64,000 nucleotides of DNA from Sphingomonas sinipercae. GTDB taxonomy: Bacteria; Pseudomonadota; Alphaproteobacteria; Sphingomonadales; Sphingomonadaceae. Of this stretch, positions 43,899 to 55,429 are shown piece after piece; the stretch's first letter is position 1; the number at the start of each line of letters is the position of its first letter. The position numbers and the translations under genes were made by a program. The notes under the pieces are model-generated. The model had not been told where the DNA came from, made no database searches, and saw nothing but the letters and a program-made list of their open reading frames with translations. The DNA is taken from the NCBI RefSeq assembly GCF_011302055.1, contig NZ_CP049871.1, forward strand, positions 1,260,501-1,324,500. The letters are read 5' to 3'.

Positions 43899-44628
43899 CC
43901 CTCGCATAGCTGCTCAGGCTGAAGGGCAAGGTCAGCAGGTAGACGCCCGCGATACCCAGCAACGTGATCCAGGGTGCCCGGATCAGGGCCGCTCCTAGCA
44001 ACGCGATCCCGGCAAGCGCGAACAAGCGCCAACCGCTGCGGATCCGGAGCGACGTCCAGCTGAAGGTCGGGACGCTCGAGATCATCAGCAGTGCGATGAA
44101 GACGGTCCATGGCATTACCAGCTGCCAGGCCCGAAACAGCTCGTTGCCGGTGATCAACCAAAGGAAAATCGGGATGAAGGCGACGCCTGCTCCCGCCGGT
44201 GCCGGGACGCCGGTGTTGAAGCCGGCGGATTTGTGCGGCTGGTCGGTGACATCGATCCGCGCGTTGAAGCGCGCCAGGCGAAGCGCGCAGCACACCGCCA
44301 GCGCCAGCGCCGCGACCCAACCGAACATCGGCGCGCGCTGAAGCGACCAGAGAAACATGATCAAGGCCGGCGCAGTTCCGAATGCGATATTGTCGCTCAG
44401 GGAATCGAGCTCCGCGCCGAAGCGGCTTTGCGCGCGAAGCAGCCGGGCGATCCGACCGTCGAGACCATCGAGAACGCCGGCGAAAACGATTGAGCCGAGC
44501 GCCTTTTCCCACTCCCCGCCAATGGCGAAGCTGACCCCCGTCAATCCGAAACAGAGCGCCAGCAAGGTGATTGCGTTCGGGACCATCGCACGAAACGGAA
44601 TTCCGCGCGCTTCCCGATCGGCGGTCAC
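43852..44628 (-). CDS. pssA: CDP-diacylglycerol-serine O-phosphatidyltransferase
   Basis: PssA makes phosphatidylserine at the inner membrane. The 258-residue protein has the CDP-alcohol phosphatidyltransferase motif D-G-x2-A-R-x8-G-x3-D-x3-D at residues 57-79 (DGRIAR...GAELDSLSD), [14 protein letters not shown] at the N-terminus and several hydrophobic helices. It overlaps psd by 4 nt, so the two steps to phosphatidylethanolamine are co-expressed. The 3' end overlaps the convergent small membrane protein gene. Confidence 0.95.
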   Translation of the reverse strand: MTADREARGIPFRAMVPNAITLLALCFGLTGVSFAIGGEWEKALGSIVFAGVLDGLDGRIARLLRAQSRFGAELDSLSDNIAFGTAPALIMFLWSLQRAPMFGWVAALALAVCCALRLARFNARIDVTDQPHKSAGFNTGVPAPAGAGVAFIPIFLWLITGNELFRAWQLVMPWTVFIALLMISSVPTFSWTSLRIRSGWRLFALAGIALLGAALIRAPWITLLGIAGVYLLTLPFSLSSYARVKRRRATASAVQQPA

Positions 44629-45356
44629 TGGCTGATTCCAGCGGTTGCTGGCTGCACGCCAAGCTCCGCGATCACCGTCTCCCCGGCAATCGTACGTTGC
44701 CCGAGGAGGACCCGCGGCCCGGTTCCGGCGGGCAGGTAAACGTCGACCCGGCTGCCGAAACGGATCATGCCGATGCGCTGGCCGCCCTCGACCGCGTCGC
44801 CTTCACGGACGAACGTGAGGATCCGCCGTGCGATGAGGCCGGCAATCTGGGTGAAAGCGATGCTCACCCCGTCCGCACTTTCGACGATGAAGTGCTGCCG
44901 TTCATTGTCCTCGCTCGCCTTGTCTAGGTCGGCGTTGACGAACTTGCCCGGAACGTAGGCCATTTTCGTCACTCGGCCGCTGATCGGCGAGCGATTGATG
45001 TGCACGTCGAACACGCTCATGAAAATCGAAACGCGGGTATATTCCCCCGCTTCCATGCTTCCGGCGAGCTCAACCGGCGGCGACACCTTCGAAATCAGCG
45101 TGATCAACCCGTCCGCCGGAGCGACGATCAACCGCGGGTCGCGCGGCGTCGTCCGGATCGGATCGCGGAAGAAGGCCGCTACCCAGATCGTCACGCCGAC
45201 CAGAAGCCAGCCGAGGAAGTGGCTGAACGCACTGTACGTGACGATCGTCGCCACCCCGGCGATCAGGAGGAACTTGCGGCCCTCCGGATGAACCGAAGGA
45301 AAGCGCCATTTGACGTTCGTCGTAAGGGGCCCGTCGGGGCTCTTGAGTTTGGCCAT
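44625..45356 (-). CDS. psd: Phosphatidylserine decarboxylase proenzyme
   Basis: Psd turns phosphatidylserine into phosphatidylethanolamine. The 243-residue protein is the short form: a hydrophobic N-terminus (about 27-60), [36 protein letters not shown] and the self-cleavage site FGS at about 200-202 (pyruvoyl from Ser202). The start at 45356 ([10 protein letters not shown]) is chosen over an upstream codon at 45392. It is upstream of pssA in one operon and divergent from icd. Confidence 0.93.
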   Translation of the reverse strand: MAKLKSPDGPLTTNVKWRFPSVHPEGRKFLLIAGVATIVTYSAFSHFLGWLLVGVTIWVAAFFRDPIRTTPRDPRLIVAPADGLITLISKVSPPVELAGSMEAGEYTRVSIFMSVFDVHINRSPISGRVTKMAYVPGKFVNADLDKASEDNERQHFIVESADGVSIAFTQIAGLIARRILTFVREGDAVEGGQRIGMIRFGSRVDVYLPAGTGPRVLLGQRTIAGETVIAELGVQPATAGISQ

Positions 45357-45472
45357 GCGGCTTCCCTTAAAGACGCTGCATCGGCTGCACAATCTCGGCG
45401 CCCGGTTGCTTTGGCGGGAGCGCCTGGCCTATGCGCCCGCCGAACTTCCGTTCCAGGATAGCAGAGGCAGCA

Positions 45473-46705
45473 ATGGCCAAGATCAAGGTGAAGAACCCCG
45501 TCGTCGAAATCGACGGCGACGAAATGACGCGCATCATCTGGCAGTGGATCCGCGAGCGGCTGATCCAGCCCTACCTCGACGTGGACCTGCTCTACTACGA
45601 CCTTTCGGTCGAAAACCGCGATGCCACGGAAGACCGGGTGACCGTCGAAGCGGCCGAGGCGATCAAGAAGCATGGCGTCGGCGTGAAATGCGCCACCATC
45701 ACGCCCGACGAGCAGCGCGTCGAAGAATTCGGCCTCAAGAAGATGTGGAAGTCGCCCAACGGCACGATCCGCAACATCCTGGGCGGCGTCGTCTTTCGCG
45801 AGCCGATCGTGATCGCCAACGTCCCACGCCTAATCCCCGGCTGGACCGACCCGATCGTCGTCGGCCGCCATGCCTTTGGCGACCAGTATAAGGCGACCGA
45901 CTTCCTGGTCCCGGGCAAGGGCAAGCTGACCATAAAATGGGTCGGTGAGGATGGCCAGGAGATCGAGCATGAAGTGTTCGACTTCCCAAGCTCCGGCGTT
46001 GCCATGGGAATGTACAACCTCGACGAGAGCATCCGCGACTTTGCCCATGCCTGCCTGAACTACGGGCTCAACCGCGGCTGGCCCGTATACCTGTCCACCA
46101 AGAACACGATCCTCAAGGCTTACGACGGGCGCTTCAAGGATCTGTTCCAGGACATTTACGACAACGAATACAAGGCGAAGTTCGAGGCGGCTGGTATTGA
46201 ATATCAACACCGGTTGATCGACGACATGGTTGCCTCGGCCCTCAAATGGAGCGGCAAATTCGTCTGGGCCTGCAAGAACTATGATGGTGACGTCCAGTCG
46301 GACCAGGTGGCGCAGGGCTTCGGTTCGCTAGGCCTGATGACGTCGGTGCTGATGACGCCCGACGGCAAGACCGTGGAGGCGGAAGCGGCGCACGGCACCG
46401 TCACCCGCCACTATCGCATGCACCAACAAGGGAAGGCGACCTCGACCAACCCCATTGCGTCGATCTTCGCCTGGACCGGCGGCCTCAAGTATCGCGGCAA
46501 GTTCGACGATACGCCCGAGGTGGTGAAGTTCGCCGAGACGCTGGAGCGCGTCTGCGTCGAAACCGTCGAGTCCGGTCAGATGACGAAGGATCTCGCGATC
46601 CTGGTCGGCCCCGACCAGCCATGGATGACGACCGAGCAATTCTTCGAGGCGATCCGCGCCAATCTCGAACAGGCGATGACCGCCGAAGGAATCGGTCAGG
46701 CGTAA
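45473..46705 (+). CDS. icd: NADP-dependent isocitrate dehydrogenase
   Basis: The TCA-cycle enzyme oxidises isocitrate to 2-oxoglutarate. The 410-residue protein is of the eukaryote-like homodimeric type: [98 protein letters not shown]. The ATG at 45473 follows AGAGGCAGCA. The last 10 nt overlap the convergent monooxygenase gene. It is divergent from psd with a 116-nt gap. Confidence 0.96.
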   Translation: MAKIKVKNPVVEIDGDEMTRIIWQWIRERLIQPYLDVDLLYYDLSVENRDATEDRVTVEAAEAIKKHGVGVKCATITPDEQRVEEFGLKKMWKSPNGTIRNILGGVVFREPIVIANVPRLIPGWTDPIVVGRHAFGDQYKATDFLVPGKGKLTIKWVGEDGQEIEHEVFDFPSSGVAMGMYNLDESIRDFAHACLNYGLNRGWPVYLSTKNTILKAYDGRFKDLFQDIYDNEYKAKFEAAGIEYQHRLIDDMVASALKWSGKFVWACKNYDGDVQSDQVAQGFGSLGLMTSVLMTPDGKTVEAEAAHGTVTRHYRMHQQGKATSTNPIASIFAWTGGLKYRGKFDDTPEVVKFAETLERVCVETVESGQMTKDLAILVGPDQPWMTTEQFFEAIRANLEQAMTAEGIGQA

Positions 46706-47925
46706 GCGTTAGGCGAGCGCACCTTCTCCCGCCGGATGCCAAGGCCGATCAGACGCCCCGGTATCCGCCGCAACAGCGGGACGCGATCGAACAGCCGAAT
46801 GATCACGGGCGCCTGGCGGATCGGTTCGCCGGGCTGGAGAAGCTTTCCGATCACCCTGTCCTGCGCGGCTTTCTGCCCTGCCTGGATGATCCGCGTAGGT
46901 AGCAGGCGCCGCTTCTGAACCTTGTGCAGCAACGCATCCACGTCTGCGCCCGCCGCAAGCGGACCAGCGAGGCAGTTGGCGGCCGCGACTGCGTCCTGGA
47001 TGGCGAGATTGATCCCGACGCCGCCGATGGGGCTCATCGCATGCGCGGCATCGCCGATAGCCAGCAGCCCGGGACGATGCCAGCGGGTCAGTCGGTCGAG
47101 CGAGACGCTGAGCAGCTTCAGGTCGTCGATTGCATCGAGTTCGGCGAGATCGAGGTCGGGCGCTGCGGCTGCAACCGCCTGGCGGATCGGCCCGATCCCG
47201 TCGGCCTTCATCGCTTCCGCCTTGCCCTTGGGAATGACCAGCGCGCACTGCCAATAATCGCCGCGGTCGATGAGCACGAGCAAGCGGCCGCGCTCGAAGC
47301 TGCCCCGAAGCTTCTCCCCGCCGCTGCGTTTCGGAATCCGGAACCAGAAGACGTCCATCGGCGCTCCAAGAGTCTCCAGCGGCAGCATTTTCTGCTTTCG
47401 AACGATCGAGTCCCGGCCGTCGGCGGCGATCGTCAGCCTTGCCCGCATCGCGGTGCCGTCGCGTAGCCGGACGCCTTCGATGCGCCCGCCTTCCTCGATC
47501 AGCCCTTCGACCGGCGCATTCATCTGCAATGCGAAGCCCGGGAATGCGCTCGCCTGCTGGCGCAGGAAATCGAGGAAGTCCCATTGCGGCATCATCGCGA
47601 TGAAGGGGGCCGGCGTGGGCAGATGTGACAAATCGCCGATCGCCCAGCGGCGGCCGGCCAATTCGAGCTCCGCACCCCTCAATTCGCTATGCGGCCGCTT
47701 TAGGAATTCCTGCAGCAGCCCGAGCTGATGGAGGATTTCCATGGTCGAAGGGTGGACCGTGTCGCCGCGGAAATCGCGGAAGAAATCGGCATGCTTCTCG
47801 AGAACTTCGACGCGGCATCCGGCGCGGGCGAAAAGCAGTCCCGCCATGATCCCCGCCGGGCCGCCACCGACGATGACCAGGTCGCGATCGTTGTTCCCCG
47901 CGGGCATTTGCCGAGTGTCGCACAC
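46696..47925 (-). CDS. FAD-dependent monooxygenase (PHBH/UbiH-like fold)
   Basis: The 409-residue flavoprotein has the dinucleotide motif [20 protein letters not shown] near residue 17, the DG motif in [13 protein letters not shown], and the GD motif [26 protein letters not shown]. These define class A aromatic hydroxylase-like monooxygenases. A conserved [14 protein letters not shown] follows the N-terminal motif. The substrate is unknown; no aromatic or quinone pathway genes are adjacent. A start six codons later (47907) is possible. Confidence 0.86.
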   Translation of the reverse strand: MCDTRQMPAGNNDRDLVIVGGGPAGIMAGLLFARAGCRVEVLEKHADFFRDFRGDTVHPSTMEILHQLGLLQEFLKRPHSELRGAELELAGRRWAIGDLSHLPTPAPFIAMMPQWDFLDFLRQQASAFPGFALQMNAPVEGLIEEGGRIEGVRLRDGTAMRARLTIAADGRDSIVRKQKMLPLETLGAPMDVFWFRIPKRSGGEKLRGSFERGRLLVLIDRGDYWQCALVIPKGKAEAMKADGIGPIRQAVAAAAPDLDLAELDAIDDLKLLSVSLDRLTRWHRPGLLAIGDAAHAMSPIGGVGINLAIQDAVAAANCLAGPLAAGADVDALLHKVQKRRLLPTRIIQAGQKAAQDRVIGKLLQPGEPIRQAPVIIRLFDRVPLLRRIPGRLIGLGIRREKVRSPNAYA

Positions 47926-47973
47926 TTGGCGCCGATGCGGAAATGCACTCGGTTGATCGTTCGCGCTGGTCGA

Positions 47974-48180
47974 TCAGCCTTTCTTCAAGGCTCGTGGCTT
48001 GTGCGCGGCGCGCTTGCCCTCGTCCGTCTCCACCAGATATTCCGGATTGTCCTTCGATGCCGCGACCTTGTGACCCTTGATGGTCATTGGCGAGGTGACT
48101 TTCTTCACCACCTTGCCGTGCGCGTCGCCGCCATGCGAGCTCCAGCTGACGCGGTCGCCCTTCTTCAGTTTTTCAGCCAT
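47974..48180 (-). CDS. DUF2945 small tudor-like protein
   Basis: The 68-residue protein reads MAEKLKKGDRVSWSSHGG, HGKVVKKVTSPMTIKGHKV, KDNPEYLVETDEGKRAAHKPRALKK. This is the DUF2945 / hypervirulence-associated tudor domain pattern, small basic proteins of unknown function. It starts at 48180, 76 nt from the divergent antiporter gene. A longer in-frame extension is open upstream but overlaps the antiporter start and is not conserved. Confidence 0.85.
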   Translation of the reverse strand: MAEKLKKGDRVSWSSHGGDAHGKVVKKVTSPMTIKGHKVAASKDNPEYLVETDEGKRAAHKPRALKKG

Positions 48181-48256
48181 TACGTACCTCCGCGCGACCA
48201 ACGCTCGGGCGCCCCGCCGGGGTGACAGAATCCGGGCGACCTGCTCTAAAGCGGGT

Positions 48257-50035
48257 ATGCACGGTAATTTCGCGACTTCGGGGTTCAGCGACGCGCTGGT
48301 AATCCTTGGCGCGGCCGGAATCGTGATCCCCGCCTTCGCTCGCCTGCGCATCAGCCCGATTATCGGCTTCATCCTTATCGGCGCGCTCGTCGGCCCAGCG
48401 GCCCTCGGCGCACTTTCTCACAGCCAACACTGGCTGAGCTATGTGACGATCTCCAACCCCGAGGCGATCGGGCCGTTTGCGGAGCTCGGCATCATCATGC
48501 TGTTGTTTTCGATCGGCCTAGAGCTGTCTTTCCGACGCTTGTGGACAATGCGCCGGCTTGTGTTCGGCGTTGGCGCAGCCGAGCTGATCCTGGGCGCCTC
48601 GGTCATCGGGATCGGACTGTACCTGCTTGGCGAGAGCCTCAGCGGGTCGGTCGGCCTGGGCCTGGCATTGGCACTGTCTTCGACGGCGCTGGTCATTCCC
48701 TTGGTCGGCACGCACAGCCCGGTCGGCCGTTCCGCGCTCGCCATGCTTCTGTTCGAGGACGTTGCGCTGGTCCCCATCGTCTTCGCCCTGGGCGCAATGT
48801 CGCCTGCTGCCGATGCAGGGGTTGGCGAATTGCTGACCACCCTTGCCTTCGGCGTGGTTGGAGTCGCGGGCCTTCTGATCGGCGGCCGGCTGCTGCTCCC
48901 ACGCCTGTTCGCGCAAGCCGCTCGGACCAAGAGCCCGGAGCTGTTCCTTGCCGCGTGCCTGGTCGTGGTCATCGTCGCCAGCCTGATCACCTCCGCGATC
49001 GGCTTCTCGCCAGTGCTGGGCGCGCTCGTCGCCGGGATCGTCATCGCGGAAACCGAATATCGCGGCGAGGTGGAGGTCGTGACCGCACCACTACGCGGCC
49101 TCGGCCTCGGCATCTTCCTGATCACCGTCGGCATGGGGGTCGACCTGCGCCTCGTGATTGCCGACTGGCAATCGATTTTTGCGGCCGTGCTGGGCGTCCT
49201 GCTGGTCAAGGCGATGGTCACGGCCTTCCTGCTTCGGCTCGAGGGGGCCAGGCCAGCGGTCGCGGCGGAAACCGGCGTCCTAATGGCCTCGCCGTCGGAA
49301 ACGACCCTGATCGTGCTCGCGACCGCAACCGCCGCGCAGCTGATCAGCGGCGAGACGGCGGCCTTCTGGCAGATCGTCACCGCCATCGGCCTGACCGTGA
49401 CGCCGCTGCTTGCCAATCTCGGCCGGCTGGCGGCGCGTGGCATGGACCGGGGCGCCCAAGGCCGGGCTACATTGAGCCTGGAAACGAGTGCTTCCGGGAA
49501 GGTCGTGGTCCTCGGCTTCGGTCGGGTCGGCCGCATGGTCTCGGAAATGCTCGACGCGCACGAGCGCGACTATATCGCCATGGATGCCGATCCTGACGTC
49601 GTCGCGGCCGGCGCCGAAGATGGCTTTCCGCTGGTGTTCGCGGATGTCGCCCACCCGGCAATCATCAGCCGCATCCAGCAAGGCCGGCCAACCGCCTTCG
49701 TGCTGACCATGGACAATCCCGTCCTCGTCAACCGGATCGCGCGTCGCCTTCGGGAGACCTTCCCGGACCTTCCGATTGTCGCACGCGCTCGCGACACCGA
49801 CCATGCCGCCGAGCTCTATCGTGCCGGCGTTACCGATGCGGTGCCGGAAACGCTGGAAGCGTCGCTCCAGCTCGCGGAAGCCGCGCTGGTCGATCTTGGC
49901 GTTGCGATGGGCCCAGTCATCGCCTCCGTCCACGAAAAGCGGGATGAATTGCGCTCCAGGATCAAGGCCGCGGCCGAACTCGTCGAACAGCCGCGGCTTG
50001 GCCGCCGCCGCGCGCGGGACTCGGTCAAGGTTTAA
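48257..50035 (+). CDS. Kef-type monovalent cation/proton antiporter with TrkA-N domain
   Basis: The 592-residue protein has a CPA2 exchanger membrane domain of about 12 helices (residues about 10-390; [52 protein letters not shown]) and a C-terminal RCK/TrkA-N domain starting [17 protein letters not shown]. This matches KefB/KefC/YbaL potassium efflux antiporters. The Q/H details of KefC glutathione regulation could not be judged. The ATG at 48257 begins [12 protein letters not shown]; upstream codons overlap the divergent gene. Its stop overlaps the alaS stop (TTAA). Confidence 0.9.
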   Translation: MHGNFATSGFSDALVILGAAGIVIPAFARLRISPIIGFILIGALVGPAALGALSHSQHWLSYVTISNPEAIGPFAELGIIMLLFSIGLELSFRRLWTMRRLVFGVGAAELILGASVIGIGLYLLGESLSGSVGLGLALALSSTALVIPLVGTHSPVGRSALAMLLFEDVALVPIVFALGAMSPAADAGVGELLTTLAFGVVGVAGLLIGGRLLLPRLFAQAARTKSPELFLAACLVVVIVASLITSAIGFSPVLGALVAGIVIAETEYRGEVEVVTAPLRGLGLGIFLITVGMGVDLRLVIADWQSIFAAVLGVLLVKAMVTAFLLRLEGARPAVAAETGVLMASPSETTLIVLATATAAQLISGETAAFWQIVTAIGLTVTPLLANLGRLAARGMDRGAQGRATLSLETSASGKVVVLGFGRVGRMVSEMLDAHERDYIAMDADPDVVAAGAEDGFPLVFADVAHPAIISRIQQGRPTAFVLTMDNPVLVNRIARRLRETFPDLPIVARARDTDHAAELYRAGVTDAVPETLEASLQLAEAALVDLGVAMGPVIASVHEKRDELRSRIKAAAELVEQPRLGRRRARDSVKV

Positions 50036-52683
50036 GCGGGTACGCTTTCCAGCGCCTGCTTGACGGCGGCAAGTGCCTCGCCTGCCTTGCCACCTTCCGG
50101 ACCACCGCCCTGTGCCATATCCGGGCGGCCGCCGCCGCCTTGGCCGCCGAGCGCGGAAACAGCGACTTTGACCAGCTCGACGGCGCTAACTTGGCCCGCC
50201 AGGTCATCGGTGACGCCGATCGCGACGCTGGCGCGCCCCTCGTTCACGGCGACCAAGGCGGCAATGCCGGATCCGACGCGCTGCTTCAGCGTGTCGATGG
50301 CGGAACGCAGGCCCTTGGGGTCGAGGCCTTCGACAATTTGACCGATGAAGGCGTGGCCGTTGACCTGTTCGGCGGCGGTCGTGTCCGACTTGGCCCCGCC
50401 ACCCATCGCCAGCGCCTTCTTGGCCTCGGCGAGTTCACGCTCGAGCCGCCGCCGCTCGTCGACCAGCGCGGCGACACGAGCCGGAACGTCCTCAGGCGAA
50501 CTCTTCAACGTGGCGGCCGCTTCACGAAGCCTCGCGTCGCGTTCGACCAGCCACTGCCGCGCGGCTTCACCGGTCAGCGCTTCGATCCGCCGGACGCCGG
50601 ATGAAACCGCACTCTCGCCGATGATCTTGAACAGCTGGATGTCGCCCAGCGCGTTGACGTGCGTGCCGCCGCAAAGCTCGACCGAATAATCGGCATCGAC
50701 ACTGCGCCCCATGCTCAACACGCGGACCTCGTCCCCGTATTTTTCGCCGAACAGGGCCATCGCCCCGGCGGCGATCGCCTCGTCCGCGCTCATGAGCCGG
50801 GTCGTTACCCCCTCGTTCGAGCGGATATGAGCGTTCACCTCCGCCTCGATGGCGGCAATGTCGTCCGCGGTCAGGGCAGAGGGATGCGAAAAATCGAAAC
50901 GCAGGCGATCCGGCGCAACGAGGCTGCCTTTCTGCGTAACATGGGTACCAAGGCGGTGGCGCAAGGCGGCGTGCAGCAGGTGCGTCGCGCTATGGTTTGC
51001 CCGAGTCCGGTCGCGGCGCTCGCCATCGACCTTCTGTTGCAGTGTCTCGCCGACCGAGACTTCGCCCACCCTGACCTTGGTGCGCAGCACATGCAGCTTG
51101 CCTAGCGGTTTGTTCGTGTCCACAACTTGCGCTTCCAAGCCCTTGAGCGAAGACAGTTTTCCGCTGTCGCCTACCTGTCCCCCGCTTTCGCCGTAAAACG
51201 GGGTCTGGTTGAGAAGCAGGTCGATCGTCTCGCCTTCCTTGGCGGACTGGACGGATGTTCCGTCCCTGACGATGGCAAGCACGACGCCCTCGCCTTCATC
51301 GCCGGAATAGCCGGTGAACTCCGTCGCGCCATGCTCTTCAGCAAGGTCGAACCAGATATCGTCGCTGGCCTTCGCGCCGGACCCTTTCCAGGCTGCGCGT
51401 GCCGCTGCCTTCTGCTGCGCCATGGCGGCGTCGAAGCCCTCGCGGTCGACCGCCAAGTTCTGGGCTCGAAGCGCGTCCTCGGTAAGGTCGTAGGGGAAAC
51501 CGAACGTGTCGTAGAGTTTGAACGCGGTCGCACCGGAAAGTGTGCCGCCTTCCGGCAAATTTGCAGTCGCTTCGTCCAGGAGCTTGAGGCCGTTGACCAG
51601 CGTCTGGCGGAACCGCGTCTCTTCCTGCTGAAGCGTCGCTTCGATCAACGGCTGCGCGCGCAGGAGCTCGGGGTAAGCGCCGCCCATTTCCGCGACCAGA
51701 GCCGGTACGAGCCGATACATCAGCGGCTCGCGTGCGCCGAGCAGATGCGCATGCCGCATCGCCCGCCGCATGATCCGCCGAAGCACGTAACCCCTGCCCT
51801 CGTTAGCGGGCAGAACACCGTCGGCGACTAGGAAGCCGGACGTGCGCAGATGGTCCGCGATGATCCGGTGACTGGCCGTCATTGCGCTGCTTGCATTGCC
51901 GGTCAGGGATTGCGACGCTTCGATCAGCGCGCGGAAGGTGTCCGTGTCGTAATTGTCGTGCACGCCCTGCAGGACCGCGGCGATCCGCTCCAGGCCCATG
52001 CCTGTATCGATGCTCTTTTTGGGCAGTTCGGAGACGATTTCGCCTGCGGCCTGCTCATATTGCATGAAGACCAGGTTCCAGATTTCGACGAAGCGGTCGC
52101 CGTCCTCGTCCGGACTTCCGGGCGGACCGCCGGGAATGTGCTCGCCGTGATCGAAGAAGATTTCGGAGCAGGGACCGCACGGCCCGTCGTCGCCCATCGA
52201 CCAGAAGTTGTCCTTGGTCGGGATCCGGATGATGCGGCTGTCGGGGAGGCCCGCAATCCGCTTCCACAGGTCGACCGCCTCATCATCGGTATGATAGACG
52301 GTGACGGTCAGCCGGTCGGGGCTGATCCCCCATTCCTTCGTGACCAGGTTCCACGCCAGCTCGATCGCGCGATCCTTGAAATAATCGCCAAACGAGAAAT
52401 TGCCGAGCATTTCAAAGAAGGTATGGTGGCGCGCGGTGTAGCCGACATTGTCGAGGTCGTTGTGCTTGCCGCCAGCCCGGACGCACTTCTGGCTGCTTGA
52501 AGCGGTCGTGTACGGCCGGGTTTCGAGGCCGGTGAACACGTTCTTGAACGGCACCATGCCGGCGTTGGTAAACATCAACGTCGGATCGTTGTGCGGCACC
52601 AGAGGCGCCGATGCGACCCGGGCATGACCCTCCTTCTCGAAAAAGTCGAGGAAGGATCGGCGCACATCGTTGGTCGAGGTCAT
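50032..52683 (-). CDS. alaS: Alanyl-tRNA synthetase
   Basis: This class II synthetase charges tRNA-Ala and has an editing domain. The 883-residue protein starts [20 protein letters not shown] and carries [31 protein letters not shown], the editing-domain metal motifs [13 protein letters not shown] and CGGTHVN, and a C-terminal DHHA1 region ([11 protein letters not shown]). An ATG three codons upstream (52692) is also possible; no clear SD favours either. Confidence 0.95.
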   Translation of the reverse strand: MTSTNDVRRSFLDFFEKEGHARVASAPLVPHNDPTLMFTNAGMVPFKNVFTGLETRPYTTASSSQKCVRAGGKHNDLDNVGYTARHHTFFEMLGNFSFGDYFKDRAIELAWNLVTKEWGISPDRLTVTVYHTDDEAVDLWKRIAGLPDSRIIRIPTKDNFWSMGDDGPCGPCSEIFFDHGEHIPGGPPGSPDEDGDRFVEIWNLVFMQYEQAAGEIVSELPKKSIDTGMGLERIAAVLQGVHDNYDTDTFRALIEASQSLTGNASSAMTASHRIIADHLRTSGFLVADGVLPANEGRGYVLRRIMRRAMRHAHLLGAREPLMYRLVPALVAEMGGAYPELLRAQPLIEATLQQEETRFRQTLVNGLKLLDEATANLPEGGTLSGATAFKLYDTFGFPYDLTEDALRAQNLAVDREGFDAAMAQQKAAARAAWKGSGAKASDDIWFDLAEEHGATEFTGYSGDEGEGVVLAIVRDGTSVQSAKEGETIDLLLNQTPFYGESGGQVGDSGKLSSLKGLEAQVVDTNKPLGKLHVLRTKVRVGEVSVGETLQQKVDGERRDRTRANHSATHLLHAALRHRLGTHVTQKGSLVAPDRLRFDFSHPSALTADDIAAIEAEVNAHIRSNEGVTTRLMSADEAIAAGAMALFGEKYGDEVRVLSMGRSVDADYSVELCGGTHVNALGDIQLFKIIGESAVSSGVRRIEALTGEAARQWLVERDARLREAAATLKSSPEDVPARVAALVDERRRLERELAEAKKALAMGGGAKSDTTAAEQVNGHAFIGQIVEGLDPKGLRSAIDTLKQRVGSGIAALVAVNEGRASVAIGVTDDLAGQVSAVELVKVAVSALGGQGGGGRPDMAQGGGPEGGKAGEALAAVKQALESVPA

Positions 52684-52775
52684 CAGCGGCATGTAAATGC
52701 GCCGCTGCAGTGCGGCAAGGCGGGACGGTGGACGAGTGGCGCGCCCGTGCTAGGCTTTGCCAGAGGGGGAATCAG

Positions 52776-54347
52776 ATGATCCATTTGCTCTATGCGGCTG
52801 CCATCGTCGCGCAGGCGCCACCGCCTGCCACCCAGCCCGCCGCCGCGAGCGAGCACCGCAATCATTCCGACATGGCGGCACCGAAGTCCCCCATGCTGAT
52901 GCCCGGTTACGGGAGTGGCGGCTTTCCCGTCGGAACGTCAAACCCGCGCGCGCAGGCCTTCTTCGACAACGGCATGCAGCTGGCCCACGCCTTTGCCCAC
53001 AAGGCCGCGGTTGAAGCGATGGTGGAAGCGGTTCGGCTCGATCCCAATTGCGCCATGTGCCTGTGGGGTCAGGCCTGGGCCGACGGGCCGACGATAAACT
53101 ATGGCAAGAACGAGCAGGAGGTCGAGCAGCTCAAGGCGCTTGCCGACAAGGCGGCCGAACTCGCCAAGCCGCGCGGAACCGAGCGAGAGCGCGCAATGAT
53201 CGAGGCGCTTCAGCTTCGCTACACCGATGGCGGTGGGGGCAAGAACGGCGACTTGAACTTCGCCAAGGGGATGGCTGCGCTTGCGATGCGATATCCGGAC
53301 GACAAGGAAATTGCGGTCCTTGCCGCGGACGCTTGGTTGATGACCGCGGCCGCCAATCGCGCCGAAGAAAAGCTGAATGCCGAAATGGCGATGCCCCTGC
53401 TTGAGCGAGTCCTGGCCCGCGACCCGAACTACACCCCCGCGATCCACTTTTTCATTCACGCAGCCGAGGCCGCCAGCCGTTCTGCTTCGGCGGAACGCTT
53501 TGCCGACCTACTCCCTGCCCTTGCGCCGCGGGCTAGCCACCTCGTCCATATGCCCAGCCACACCTATTATTGGGTTGGCCGCTATCAGGACGCCGCCGAC
53601 GTCAATATGCGCGCTGTCCAGCTTGGCATCGAAAATGCCCAGCGGCTCGGGCTGCCGGAGCCGGACGGCGTTTGGGGTCTTCCCTATCACGTCCACAATG
53701 TGACGTTCGGCCTTGGCGGCGCGCTGATGGCCGGGGACTCCAGGACTGCGCTCGCGCTCGGCCGGCCCCTGGTCGAGCGTTCGCAAGTGGGCACCGAAGC
53801 AGGGCCGTTCCGCCAACTGATCGCCGCTAGCGGCTATGCCGCGGTCGGGCTGTTCGCACCCACGGCCGAGGTGCTGGCACTGCCCGAACCCAAGCTGCCC
53901 TACGTGACTGCCGCCTGGCATTACGCCCGCGGCGAGGCATTCGCGCGACTTGGCAATGCGGCCCGCGTTCGCGCCGAGGCTGCGGCCATCCGGGCCGTGC
54001 CGGGAGGGACCAGTCCGGACGACGGATCGATGCAGGCGCAGCAAATGACCTTCATCGCTCGCAACGTGCTCAGCGGCCGCGCCGCGCTGCTCGAGCACCG
54101 CCTGGTCGAGGCCCAGGCCCATTTCCGCGAGGCCGCCGAGCTTCAGGAAAATCATGATTTCAGCCGCTTCAGCGACCCTCCCGCCTGGTACTATCCGGTG
54201 CGCCGCGATCTCGCCGCGGCCCTGCTGGCCGCCGGCGACCGGGCCGGCGCAATTCGCGAGGCCCAGGCGGTGCTTGCGTCTCGTCCCAAAGATCCCGGCG
54301 CGCTGCAGCTGCTTCGCAAGCTCGACGCCGGCCCGAGCGCCCGCTAG
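52776..54347 (+). CDS. Exported tetratricopeptide-repeat protein
   Basis: The 523-residue protein starts at ATG 52776 after AGAGGGGGA. It has a short hydrophobic N-terminus (MIHLLYAAAIVAQAPPPATQ) that may be a signal sequence, a Pro/Ala/His-rich segment, and TPR-like helices (FFDNGMQLAHAFAHKAAVEAMVEAVRLDPNCAMCLWGQAW; AIHFFIHAAEAA; LVHMPSHTYYWVGRYQDAADVN; AIREAQAVLASRPKDPGALQLL). The conserved HMPSHTY pattern occurs in a group of uncharacterised TPR proteins. Function is unknown. mtgA starts 9 nt after it. Confidence 0.8.
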   Translation: MIHLLYAAAIVAQAPPPATQPAAASEHRNHSDMAAPKSPMLMPGYGSGGFPVGTSNPRAQAFFDNGMQLAHAFAHKAAVEAMVEAVRLDPNCAMCLWGQAWADGPTINYGKNEQEVEQLKALADKAAELAKPRGTERERAMIEALQLRYTDGGGGKNGDLNFAKGMAALAMRYPDDKEIAVLAADAWLMTAAANRAEEKLNAEMAMPLLERVLARDPNYTPAIHFFIHAAEAASRSASAERFADLLPALAPRASHLVHMPSHTYYWVGRYQDAADVNMRAVQLGIENAQRLGLPEPDGVWGLPYHVHNVTFGLGGALMAGDSRTALALGRPLVERSQVGTEAGPFRQLIAASGYAAVGLFAPTAEVLALPEPKLPYVTAAWHYARGEAFARLGNAARVRAEAAAIRAVPGGTSPDDGSMQAQQMTFIARNVLSGRAALLEHRLVEAQAHFREAAELQENHDFSRFSDPPAWYYPVRRDLAAALLAAGDRAGAIREAQAVLASRPKDPGALQLLRKLDAGPSAR

Positions 54348-54356
54348 GCCTCCGTC

Positions 54357-55340
54357 GTGCCGCCGCCCAAACGTAAACCCCTGCCGTTGCCCTACAAGCG
54401 GAAGCGCAAATATCCCGCGCTGGTCCGACCGTTCATCTGGCTGTTCAAGCTGATCCTGATCCTGGCGATCATCTCGGTGCTGTGGGTGTTCGAGTATAAA
54501 TTCTTCAACCCGCCAACCACGGCGACCATGATTTCAGACAAATGGGCGGGCCGGGGAGCGACGCGCAAATGGATGCCGATCGAGCAGATCGACCGCGACA
54601 TGGTGCGGGCCGCGATCGCTGCCGAGGACGGCAAGTTTTGCCAACACAACGGCTTCGATATTGAGGCGATCGAGGATGCGATGAAGCGCAACGCCTCGGG
54701 CGGGCGAATCCGCGGCGGTTCGACGATCAGCCAGCAGACCGCCAAGAACGCATTCCTGTGGCAAGGCGGCGGCTATCCCCGCAAAGCGGCGGAGGCTTGG
54801 TTCACCTTCCTGATCGAAAATCTGTGGGGCAAGCGCCGGATCATGGAGGTCTACCTCAACATCGCCGAGACCGGCATCGGGACCTATGGCGTCAACGCCG
54901 GCTCGATGCGTTATTTCGGCCATGACGCAAAGGCGATGAGCCGAACGGAGGCAGCGCGGATTGCCGCTATCCTGCCCCTTCCAAAAGCGCGCGGCGCAAC
55001 GTCGCCCAAGGGCTTCACCAAGCGGTACGGCAACACGATCGCAACGCGGATCGGCACAGTTGCGCGCGACGGGTTGGACGCCTGTGTCTACAAAGGCATC
55101 CAGGCGCCGCCTGAACGGACACCAGAAAAAACGAAAAGCGGTCCGCTGCCGGGTTCGGAATATGAGAGCGCAAAGCCGTTACCGCCGGTCGAAAAGCCGG
55201 TGTCCGTGCCGGCCGAGGAAGCGCCAGTCGAGGCGGATCCAGCCACGACCCCCGACCCGGTGTCAGCCTCCCCGGTCGAACCGACCGCGACCGTCGACGG
55301 AAAGCCGGCGCCGCAGGAGCCAACGCCCGACGCGAGCTAA
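54357..55340 (+). CDS. mtgA: Monofunctional peptidoglycan glycosyltransferase MtgA
   Basis: MtgA (GT51) polymerises lipid II into glycan strands. The 327-residue protein has a basic N-terminus, one membrane helix (about 24-45), AAEDGKFCQHNGFD with catalytic Glu90, RIRGGSTISQQTAKNAFLW, GKRRIMEVYLNIAETG and EAARIAAILPLP. The catalytic domain ends near residue 235. A Pro/Glu-rich, probably disordered tail of about 90 residues follows, longer than usual for the family. The start is GTG 54357, 9 nt after the TPR protein gene. Confidence 0.93.
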   Translation: MPPPKRKPLPLPYKRKRKYPALVRPFIWLFKLILILAIISVLWVFEYKFFNPPTTATMISDKWAGRGATRKWMPIEQIDRDMVRAAIAAEDGKFCQHNGFDIEAIEDAMKRNASGGRIRGGSTISQQTAKNAFLWQGGGYPRKAAEAWFTFLIENLWGKRRIMEVYLNIAETGIGTYGVNAGSMRYFGHDAKAMSRTEAARIAAILPLPKARGATSPKGFTKRYGNTIATRIGTVARDGLDACVYKGIQAPPERTPEKTKSGPLPGSEYESAKPLPPVEKPVSVPAEEAPVEADPATTPDPVSASPVEPTATVDGKPAPQEPTPDAS

Positions 55341-55372
55341 GCCTCAATTCGTCGCGCGACCGACTCGCAACA

Positions 55373-55417
55373 GGAACGCCTCCCCCGCCCTGCCGTTGAA
55401 TCTCGAAACAGATTCAA
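55373..55417 (+). promoter_or_regulatory. EcfG (general stress response) promoter plus inverted repeat before the hemerythrin gene
   Basis: GGAAC (55373-55377), 16 nt, CGTT (55394-55397) is an exact match to the alphaproteobacterial EcfG consensus. It lies 33-57 nt before the hemerythrin ATG. An 8-bp perfect inverted repeat TTGAATCT-6 nt-AGATTCAA (55396-55417) starts in the -10 and ends one base before the SD (GGAGGA, 55419-55424). It may be an operator or an RNA hairpin next to the SD. Confidence 0.7.
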
Positions 55418-55429
55418 TGGAGGAAAATC

